A stretch of DNA of 40,469 nucleotides from assembly GCA_964472545.1 (NCBI GenBank), contig CAYYNP010000054.1, positions 1 through 40,469 on the forward strand, in the 5' to 3' direction. This document shows positions 34,170 through 40,469 of the stretch, piece by piece (the stretch's first letter is position 1; every line of letters starts with the position of its first letter). The DNA comes from CAYYNP01 sp964472545 (GTDB taxonomy: Bacteria; Planctomycetota; Planctomycetia; Pirellulales; Thermoguttaceae). Position numbers and translations under genes: made by a program. A model generated the notes under the pieces. The model had not been told where the DNA came from. It did no database searches and saw only the letters and a list, made by a program, of their open reading frames with translations.

Positions 34170-34415
34170 TGCGGTTCCTTTTCTGCGGCCTCGGCCGATG
34201 GGAGGGACGCACCACGCATCTTATCGAATCGGTGGTTACGACAGTAGGGGTGGGTGGGATTCGGCGGGTAGGGATATCGATCGTATTGGGACTGCATGGC
34301 GGTCCGCTACATACAGCAATGGCTAGATTATCATCGTCGGTCGGCCGATCGTCTGATTCCCTTTTGTCGCACCGGCGCTTCTTCCCGTTTCGCCGGGGTC
34401 TTCCCGACGACCCGT

Positions 34416-36329
34416 TCACCCCCACTCCCGCTGCCATAGTTCGAGGATCAGCAACGCCCAGAGCCGGGAACTGTGATCGAAGTGGCCTTGTTCGTGCTCA
34501 TTGAGTAACCGCGTGACGGCTTCCCGCCGGAAGTAGCCGCGCTCGAGCGTTTGTCGGTCCAACAGGATCTCTCGGGCCGGCTCGCGTAGCTCGTTGCGAA
34601 ACCAGATATCCAGCGGCACACCAAACCCCATCTTCGGACGCCGTCGGATCGATTTCGGCAACAAATCGGCAAACGCCTCGAGCAGGATCCGCTTGCCGCG
34701 CCCGCGGCGAAACTTCAGCCGCCGTGGCATCTGCGCCGCCAGCTCCACCACCCGATGGTCGAGAAACGGCTGACGGCATTCCAAGCCTTGGGCCATCGAA
34801 GCCACGTCGACCTTGGTCATCAAGTCGCAGGGCAGGTACGTCGTCAGATCGGCCAGGCTGACGGCCGAGATCGGGTCGTTTCGACGGCCGCGCCGCAGGG
34901 CGGCGGCGAGAAACTCCAGCGGGTCGGCCTCGGGCAGCGAAGCCACGAAATCGTCGGTGTAGAGTTCCCCGCGGCGGACCTCGTTGAAGATCGCGATCCA
35001 CTCCAGATAGCGCCGGGCCGGTGTGTGGTTGAGGGCCTCGACGAACCGTTTGAAGCGGCGGCGCCGCGATTTCTGGCGGACGGCCGCCGGGAGCTTCTGC
35101 CAATAGCGTCCGGCGATCAGGCGTCGCAGGACCGCCGGCAGACGATCGAACCACCCGGCCAGCCAAATGGCCCGATATCGCGGATAACCGGCAAATAGCT
35201 CGTCGCCGCCGTCGCCGGTCAAGGCCACCGTAACGCTCTGACGCGTGAGCTGCGAGACGTACCAGGTGGGTACGGCCGAAGAGTCGGCAAACGGCTCGTC
35301 GAAGTGCCAGACGAGCTTTGGCAGAATCTCCATCGCGTCGGGCTCGACGCGGAATTCCTCGTGCTGCGTGTCGAACCGCTCGGCCGCCATGCGTGCGTAG
35401 CGAGTTTCGTCGAACTCCGGCACGGGAAAGCCGATCGAAAACGTCCGCAACGGCTCCGCCCCCAGTTGGCGCATCAGTCCCACCACGATCGTCGAATCGA
35501 CCCCCCCGGAAAGAAACGCGCCCAAGGGCACCTCGCTCTGCAGCCGCAGCTCGACGGCCGACGACATTCGTTCTCGCAATTCGGCCGCATATTCCCCCGC
35601 CGGGCGGTCCTGCTCGGCGTCGAAATCGGGCTGCCAGTAGGGCCGTACCTCGAGCCGATCGTCGCGATAGACGGCGTAGTGGCCCGGCGGCAGTTTGTTC
35701 AGGCCGCGGAAGATCGTCTCCGGATGTGGCACGTATTGATACGTCAAATACCGGTCGATCGCCTGGGGGTCGATCTCCCGGGGCACATCGGGTACCTGTA
35801 GCAGGCTCTTCAACTGCGAGGCGAACAGCAGCCGGCCGGGCTCGTGGCGGTAGACCAGCGGCTTCTGCCCCAGCCGGTCGCGTGCCAAAAGGAGTTGCCG
35901 CCGCCGTGCGTCCCAGATCGCCAGGGCGAACATCCCGTTGAGATGGCGCAGCAGGTCGGTGCCTTCGTCCTCGTAGAGATGGACCAGCGTCTCCGTGTCG
36001 CTTTGGGTGCGAAAGTGGTGCCCGCTGCCTTCCAGCCGGTGTCGGAGCCGGCGGAAATTGTAGATTTCGCCGTTGAAGACGGTCCAAACCGTGCCGTCTT
36101 CGTTGCCGATCGGCTGGTGGCCTCCGGCGACGTCGATGATCGCCAGCCGCCGGTGCCCCAGCGCCACGCCGGGCCGAGGCCCGGCAATCGAATCCGTGCG
36201 TAAGCCTACGTGATGGCTTCCCTCGTCGTCCGGCCCCCGATGGCGCAGCACTTCGGTCATTCGCCGAAGTGTGTCTTCAGCGAGTGCTTTTTGGGGATCG
36301 AACCAGACGGCGCCGGCGATGCCGCACAT
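34416..36329 (-). CDS. asnB: Asparagine synthetase (glutamine-hydrolysing)
   Basis: The 637-residue protein begins MCGIAGAVWF, with the catalytic Cys2 of class II glutamine amidotransferases. The glutaminase part (to about residue 210) has RHRGPDDEG, GHRRLAIIDVAGGHQPI, FNGEIYNF and SDTETLVHLYEDEG. The synthetase part has the PP-loop FLSGGVDSTI (near residue 275), ALTGDGGDELFAGYPRYRAI, DLMTKVDVASMAQGLECRQP and PKMGFGVPLDIWFR. It makes asparagine from aspartate, glutamine and ATP. Exosortase-associated amidotransferases look very similar, so a role in modifying a surface polymer cannot be excluded. I use ATG 36329 because the frame upstream is translated repeat DNA. No Shine-Dalgarno is visible. 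Confidence 0.93.
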   Translation of the reverse strand: MCGIAGAVWFDPQKALAEDTLRRMTEVLRHRGPDDEGSHHVGLRTDSIAGPRPGVALGHRRLAIIDVAGGHQPIGNEDGTVWTVFNGEIYNFRRLRHRLEGSGHHFRTQSDTETLVHLYEDEGTDLLRHLNGMFALAIWDARRRQLLLARDRLGQKPLVYRHEPGRLLFASQLKSLLQVPDVPREIDPQAIDRYLTYQYVPHPETIFRGLNKLPPGHYAVYRDDRLEVRPYWQPDFDAEQDRPAGEYAAELRERMSSAVELRLQSEVPLGAFLSGGVDSTIVVGLMRQLGAEPLRTFSIGFPVPEFDETRYARMAAERFDTQHEEFRVEPDAMEILPKLVWHFDEPFADSSAVPTWYVSQLTRQSVTVALTGDGGDELFAGYPRYRAIWLAGWFDRLPAVLRRLIAGRYWQKLPAAVRQKSRRRRFKRFVEALNHTPARRYLEWIAIFNEVRRGELYTDDFVASLPEADPLEFLAAALRRGRRNDPISAVSLADLTTYLPCDLMTKVDVASMAQGLECRQPFLDHRVVELAAQMPRRLKFRRGRGKRILLEAFADLLPKSIRRRPKMGFGVPLDIWFRNELREPAREILLDRQTLERGYFRREAVTRLLNEHEQGHFDHSSRLWALLILELWQREWG

Positions 36330-36330
36330 G

Positions 36331-36377
36331 GTGAGGGGTGAGCGGGTGACGGGGTGAGGGGGTGACGGGGTGACGCG
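36331..36377. repeat. Octamer simple repeat directly upstream of asnB
   Basis: About six tandem units of GTGASSGG (GTGAGCGG, GTGACGGG, GTGAGGGG, GTGACGGG, GTGACGCG, with a seven-base first unit) run from one base upstream of the asnB start codon. On the coding strand they read as CCCGTCAC-type units and occupy the place of the ribosome binding site. Confidence 0.8.
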
Positions 36378-36538
36378 CGCCTCTTCAGGCAGCATAGCCA
36401 GAACAAAGCATAGAGGAGGTTTGGACCGCGACCAAGAGGGGCCGGAGATTGGTTGCCTGCTTCACCCCCGGCTCGAATCCCATAGGGCTCCCGCTCCCGA
36501 ACCCCCAATCCCGAGTCCCATTCTTCCAGCGTCTCCCG

Positions 36539-37021
36539 CTAGATCCCCGCCGGAGTGCCCTGTCCGGCGGCCCGGAGCACCGGCACGGGGCGGTTCAGGC
36601 CGAGCCAATACTGTACCGTATCGCGGACGGCCCGGGCGAATTCGGCGTAGTCGGCCGGCTTGCAGATGTAGCTTTGGGCCCCCCAGCGATAGGCGTCGGC
36701 CACGTCGTCGTCGAGACTCGAACAGGTCAAAACCACCACTGGCGGGAAGCGCGTCTGCCCCTCACCCCGCACTCGGCGGAGCACTTGCAGGACCTGCAAG
36801 CCGTCCATCTTGGGCATTTTGAGGTCGAGCAGGATCAGATCCGGCATCTCGTTCGCGTCGCGTCCGACGTGGTCGCCGGTGGCGAACAGATAATCAATCG
36901 CCTCCATGCCGTCCTCGACGATGTCGATCCGGCACGGAATCCCGCTGCCGTCGAGCGCCCGACGAAATAACGTCTGGTGGGCCGGATCGTCTTCGGCCAG
37001 CAAAACGACTTTCTCACCCAT
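36539..37021 (-). CDS. Single-domain response regulator (CheY/Rcp1-like)
   Basis: This 160-residue receiver domain has no output domain. The acidic pocket is Glu10-Asp11-Asp12, the phosphate acceptor is Asp66 in LILLDLKMPKMDG, the switch Thr99 is in VVVLTCSS, and Lys121 is in SYICKPADYAEF. The longer loop between helix 2 and strand 3 (YLFATGDHVGRDANEMPD) is typical of Rcp1-type regulators that pair with phytochrome-like or hybrid kinases. No histidine kinase lies next to it, so the partner is unknown. ATG 37021 has GAGG seven bases upstream. The frame extending to 37249 lacks coding character. Confidence 0.93.
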   Translation of the reverse strand: MGEKVVLLAEDDPAHQTLFRRALDGSGIPCRIDIVEDGMEAIDYLFATGDHVGRDANEMPDLILLDLKMPKMDGLQVLQVLRRVRGEGQTRFPPVVVLTCSSLDDDVADAYRWGAQSYICKPADYAEFARAVRDTVQYWLGLNRPVPVLRAAGQGTPAGI

Positions 37022-37514
<493 letters not shown>

Positions 37515-38840
37515 ATGAACCAGAGAGTCACTCGACGCGTCTTCACCCGCACCACCGCCGCGGCCGCGATTTCGGCCGCCGCTACGATACCGAGCAACGC
37601 CGCCGGGGCCAACGACCGCATACGGCTGGGGTTCATCGGCGTGGCCAATCGCGGAGGGCAACTGCTCAGCGCCTTCCTCAACCACGACGACGTCGAGGTG
37701 GCCGCGCTCTGCGACGTCCATCGCCCCACGCTGCAAAAGGCCCTCACGCGCGTCGGCGGGAAGGCGGCCACCTACGGCGATTTCCGCGAGCTGATCGACC
37801 GCAAGGACCTCGACGCGGTGGTGATCGCCACGCCCGACCACTGGCATGCCGTGCAGACGATCACCGCCTGCAACGCCGGCAAGGACGTCTACGTCGAAAA
37901 GCCGCTCTCGATCACCGTCCACGAGGGCCGCCGCATGGTCGAGGCCGCCCGGCGCAACGGCCGCATCGTGCAGGTGGGCACCCACCGCCGCAGTTCCGGC
38001 CTCTACGCCAAGCTGGCCGCGCTGACCACCGGCGGCAAACTGGGTAAGATAACCGTGAGCCGGGCGTATCGGCTGAGCAACATGTATCCGCTGGGCATCG
38101 GCAAGGCCAAGCCCTCCGCCCCGCCGCCCGACCTCGACTGGGACATGTGGCTGGGCCCTCGGCCGGTGCAGCCGTTTCAGAGCAACGTGGCCCCTTACAA
38201 GTTCCGCTGGTGGCAGTTGTATTCCTCACAGATGGCCAACTGGGGCGTACACTACCTCGACGCGATGCGTTGGCTGACCGGCGAGTTGGCCCCGGCGTCG
38301 ATCTCCGCCTTGGGCGGGCGCTTTGCCGTCGACGACGACCGCACCATGCCCGACACGATGGAGGCCACGTTCGAGTTTGCCTCCGGCCGGCTGGCGGTCT
38401 TCGGGCAATACGAGGCGTCGGGCAATCCGATCTTCCCGTACGACAATCCGGTGCTTTCGCGGCCGGAGATGGAACTCCGCGGCACGCTCGGCACGGCCTA
38501 CATCGGCGGCCGCACGTTTAACGTCGTGCCCGAGCGCGGCGGGCAGTTCCAAGACCGCACGCCGCGGATGGAGCCGATCACGGTCGAAGACGCCGGCGGC
38601 AACGCCGACCTGACCACCACGCACGCCCGCGACTTCCTCGACTGCATCAAGACCCGCAACCGCCCCCAGGCCGACGTCGAGATCGGCCACCGCTCAACCA
38701 CCATGAGCCTATTGGCCAACATCTCTCTGGTTACCCGATCACGATTGGAATGGGACGCCGAGGACGAGCGGATCACCAACGACGACGCGGCGAATGACTT
38801 GCTGCATTATGAGTATCGGAAGCCGTGGGTGTTGGAGTAG
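37515..38840 (+). CDS. Tat-exported Gfo/Idh/MocA-family oxidoreductase
   Basis: The 441-residue protein has a twin-arginine leader (RRVFTRTTAAAAISAAATIP, Arg7-Arg8), so it is probably exported folded with its cofactor. The NAD(P)-binding fold is RIRLGFIGVANRGGQLL, then ALCDVHRP. The family's catalytic-site segments are ATPDHWHAVQTI and GKDVYVEKPLSITVHEG, and the C-terminal substrate domain includes WWQLYSSQMANWGVHYLDAM. Members oxidise or reduce sugars and sugar-like compounds. The substrate is not evident. Planctomycetes encode many such secreted copies. GGAG seven bases upstream supports ATG 37515 over 37437. Confidence 0.93.
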   Translation: MNQRVTRRVFTRTTAAAAISAAATIPSNAAGANDRIRLGFIGVANRGGQLLSAFLNHDDVEVAALCDVHRPTLQKALTRVGGKAATYGDFRELIDRKDLDAVVIATPDHWHAVQTITACNAGKDVYVEKPLSITVHEGRRMVEAARRNGRIVQVGTHRRSSGLYAKLAALTTGGKLGKITVSRAYRLSNMYPLGIGKAKPSAPPPDLDWDMWLGPRPVQPFQSNVAPYKFRWWQLYSSQMANWGVHYLDAMRWLTGELAPASISALGGRFAVDDDRTMPDTMEATFEFASGRLAVFGQYEASGNPIFPYDNPVLSRPEMELRGTLGTAYIGGRTFNVVPERGGQFQDRTPRMEPITVEDAGGNADLTTTHARDFLDCIKTRNRPQADVEIGHRSTTMSLLANISLVTRSRLEWDAEDERITNDDAANDLLHYEYRKPWVLE

Positions 38841-38855
38841 GGGGGAGTGGTGGGT

Positions 38856-38911
38856 GGTGAGTGGTGAGTGGGGAGTGGGGAGTGGGGAGTGGGGAGCGGG
38901 GAGCGGGGAGT
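38856..38911. repeat. G-rich heptamer tandem repeat
   Basis: Eight units lie in a row: two GGTGAGT, three GGGGAGT, two GGGGAGC and one GGGGAGT. G-rich flanks extend it from 38841 to about 38928. It follows the oxidoreductase stop directly. The runs of four G could fold as a quadruplex on the + strand. Confidence 0.85.
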
Positions 38912-39020
38912 GGGCGGGTTGGGGAGAGGTTGGCTTCGTCGCGTTGGGGATTGCTGTGAACTTGGCGATCGGAACTTGGCGCGGCGCCGCACGTGCTAGC
39001 CCGCGTTTGGGGGACACATC

Positions 39021-39830
39021 ATGTGGAAGGAACTAACCGCTTTCTCTCGCCACGAATACTTGTTGCTCTACGACCCAGGGGCAATCCCAGAAGACACGCC
39101 CGTGGACCCGGACCTGGAGGCGCAGGAGCCGGTTCCGCTGCCGGCGCCGGCCAGATCGGAGCTTGCGCGCCGCGGCCTCGCGCTGATGCTGGAAGTCCCC
39201 AGCGATGACTGCGAAGCCACGATCCGAGTCCTCGTGGATCAGGCACCGGAAGCGTCTCTCCAAGAACGTGCAGCGCAGGCACTCGACGGCGCCATCCTGC
39301 GCGTAACCGGCGGCCAACTCACGTTCGACGGTATCGAGTTCCTCTGCCGCGCAGGCGAAACACGCTGGCACTCGCAAGGAGAGTCAATGGAGGTGCCGCC
39401 TAGTGAGTACTTGGTCGAGGTGCTGAACCTGATACCGTGGAAACACCAGCATCGCGCCGACGAGATCAACAAGAACACACGCAAGCTTGACCGTTTGTTC
39501 GACAGGGTGGTGGAAGCGTGTATGTGGCCTTTCCTCCTGCTCTTCTGGGCCAACATCTTCGCTCCCGGAGTGATCCTCGTGGCGTTGTTCGCAGCCGGAT
39601 GGCGGCAGGCATTGACGATAGCTGCGGTCATCTTGGCTGTTGACGTGCTCCTGCTCGCGGGCGGCTGGGCCTTCGACGGCGCTGCACATTTGTTCCCGGC
39701 ATTGAAGCGGGCCCAAAACGCTCGGATAGCCTTTGAAGCAGAAAACCCAGACGTACTGGTCTGTCTACGGAAGACCGCCCACGCACCGGACCGGCACGTG
39801 CCTGCAACGGCGACCATCGACCTCGCTTGA
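39021..39830 (+). CDS. Membrane protein of unknown function
   Basis: I do not recognise the family. The 269-residue protein has a soluble N-terminal part (about 1-115) with LLYDPGAIPEDTPVDPDLEA, a Pro-rich linker and RRGLALMLEVPSDDCEATIR, then FDGIEFLCRAG. A short linker with KNTRKLDRLFDRVVEAC follows, then two membrane segments (about 169-195 and 198-219) and a short cytoplasmic-type tail with conserved-looking LCLRKTAHAP-type residues. No signal peptide is present, so the N-terminal part is probably cytoplasmic. Only a GGGGGA lies upstream of ATG. Overlapping minus-strand frames lack coding character. Confidence 0.6.
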   Translation: MWKELTAFSRHEYLLLYDPGAIPEDTPVDPDLEAQEPVPLPAPARSELARRGLALMLEVPSDDCEATIRVLVDQAPEASLQERAAQALDGAILRVTGGQLTFDGIEFLCRAGETRWHSQGESMEVPPSEYLVEVLNLIPWKHQHRADEINKNTRKLDRLFDRVVEACMWPFLLLFWANIFAPGVILVALFAAGWRQALTIAAVILAVDVLLLAGGWAFDGAAHLFPALKRAQNARIAFEAENPDVLVCLRKTAHAPDRHVPATATIDLA

Positions 39831-39955
39831 TGCGGACTGCCGCGCCGAACGGCCGGGCGTGATGCCCACGCTTGCCGGGGGCACCGGGATGTGGGACGGA
39901 AGCCGGAGGTCACTGCGGCGTGGTCCGGCACGCCACATGCGCAGGCGTTTTGGGC

Positions 39956-39985
39956 TTGTACGCAACGACCGAGTTTCCGTACAAT
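39956..39985 (+). promoter_or_regulatory. Possible promoter of the nucleotide-sugar dehydrogenase gene
   Basis: TTGTAC (39956-39961) and TACAAT (39980-39985) are 18 bases apart. The -10 is good and the -35 weak. A GCGGG/CCCGC hairpin (40000-40014) lies in the predicted leader. Confidence 0.4.
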
Positions 39986-40058
39986 CATCCGGCCTATCTG
40001 CGGGGGTTTCCCGCGGATGCCGCTCTTCAGAGTCCCAAGAGACGAGACAGGAGCCCCC

Positions 40059-40469
40059 ATGTCGGACTATTCTCTGAGCCCTGCCGGCGAGAAGTTCGCC
40101 ATTCCCGAGGAGTCGGAATACGCGAAGGAATTGACGCGGCTCGAGACCCTCGTCGAGCAGGCCCGCTCGGACGACATGGAGATCGTGGTCGTCGTCGGCG
40201 TGGGGTTCGTCGGGGCGGTGATGGCGGCGATTATTGCAGATTCGGTCGACCGGAAGACGGGCAAGCCGAACAAATTCGTGATCGGCTATCAGCGGCCCAG
40301 TACGCGAAGCTATTGGAAGATCCCGCTGTTGAACCGCGGCCAGTCGCCGGTCAAGGCGGAGGATCCCGAGGTCGATCCGATGATCGCCCGATGCGTGACG
40401 GAGAAGAAGACGCTCACGGCCACGTTCAACGGCGATCGGGGACCGCCCCACCTGCGTTTTCGCATCGTG
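40059..40469 (+). CDS. Nucleotide-sugar (UDP-glucose/GDP-mannose) dehydrogenase, N-terminal part
   Basis: The reading frame is open to the window end (137 codons seen), so the gene is cut off. After about 40 residues (KFAIPEESEYAKELTRLETL) comes the dinucleotide-binding motif EIVVVVGVGFVGAVMAAII, a Gly-x-Gly-x-Val-Gly loop typical of this family. These enzymes oxidise a sugar nucleotide to its uronic acid for surface polysaccharide. The later segment FVIGYQRPSTRSYWKIPLLN continues the fold, with Arg-Pro-Ser-x-Arg-Ser at the position that follows the second strand. Start: ATG with GGAG five bases upstream. Which sugar is used cannot be decided from this fragment. Confidence 0.8.
   Translation, partial: MSDYSLSPAGEKFAIPEESEYAKELTRLETLVEQARSDDMEIVVVVGVGFVGAVMAAIIADSVDRKTGKPNKFVIGYQRPSTRSYWKIPLLNRGQSPVKAEDPEVDPMIARCVTEKKTLTATFNGDRGPPHLRFRIV

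Noticed and set aside
33093..34247. A 384-codon + strand frame antisense to glgC
   Set aside because: glgC is certain from its nucleotide-binding and catalytic motifs.
38856..38911. The heptamer array as a CRISPR-like or iteron array
   Set aside because: Units are contiguous seven-base repeats without spacers, with no cas or replication gene nearby.

Overview
The window (about 40.5 kb, GC-rich) looks like chromosomal DNA of a planctomycete, probably of the Pirellulales. This is inferred from gene content: PEP-CTERM proteins, a LEPR-type N-terminus ahead of lamin-tail and CotH domains, dockerin-like tails, a HPPK-deoxynucleoside kinase fusion, a Tat-exported Gfo/Idh/MocA oxidoreductase, an M56 peptidase fused to leucine-rich repeats, and many palindromic and simple repeats at gene borders. 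I recognise no rRNA, tRNA, CRISPR array, insertion sequence or phage.

Layout. 1-2.4 kb: remnant of a zinc-ribbon-like hypothetical (possibly frameshifted), a type II toxin-antitoxin pair with its own promoter, a small lipoprotein and a small unknown protein. 2.5-5.8 kb: a tight + strand cluster of folK-dNK fusion, panC and a lipoprotein diacylglyceryl transferase (lgt) carrying an inserted PDZ-like domain. 5.9-19.4 kb: two giant secreted proteins transcribed divergently. One (2116 aa, minus) has three LamG domains, dockerin-like repeats and a PEP-CTERM tail. The other (2188 aa, plus) has six lamin-tail domains, a CotH kinase-like domain and a dockerin-like tail. Their shared 563-base gap holds two inverted copies of a motif that could be the -35 region of each gene. 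19.5-22.4 kb: lutABC for L-lactate oxidation. 22.5-26.5 kb: a secreted unknown, a seven-bladed SBBP propeller with PEP-CTERM anchor, and a secreted SGNH-type carbohydrate esterase. 26.6-30 kb: a minus-strand run with a GNAT acetyltransferase and two tandem HEAT-repeat paralogues. 30.1-32.8 kb: a BlaI-type repressor and an M56 peptidase-LRR fusion with a good sigma70-like promoter. 32.9-37 kb: glgC, asnB and a single-domain response regulator. 37-40.5 kb: an oxidoreductase, an unknown membrane protein and the start of a nucleotide-sugar dehydrogenase cut by the window end.

How the parts fit. Much of the window serves the cell surface and secreted polymers: lipoprotein maturation, large matrix-type proteins, PEP-CTERM substrates, a carbohydrate esterase and a nucleotide-sugar dehydrogenase. 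The rest is core metabolism (folate, pantothenate, lactate, glycogen) and signalling. No exosortase or cohesin is present here, so export and docking partners must lie elsewhere.

The least routine observations are the Lgt-PDZ fusion, the M56-LRR sensor with BlaI, the lamin-tail domain nested inside another domain of the CotH protein, the shared divergent promoter motif, and several families of palindromic or simple repeats at gene starts and ends. I see no clear evidence of an entirely new defence or mobile system.
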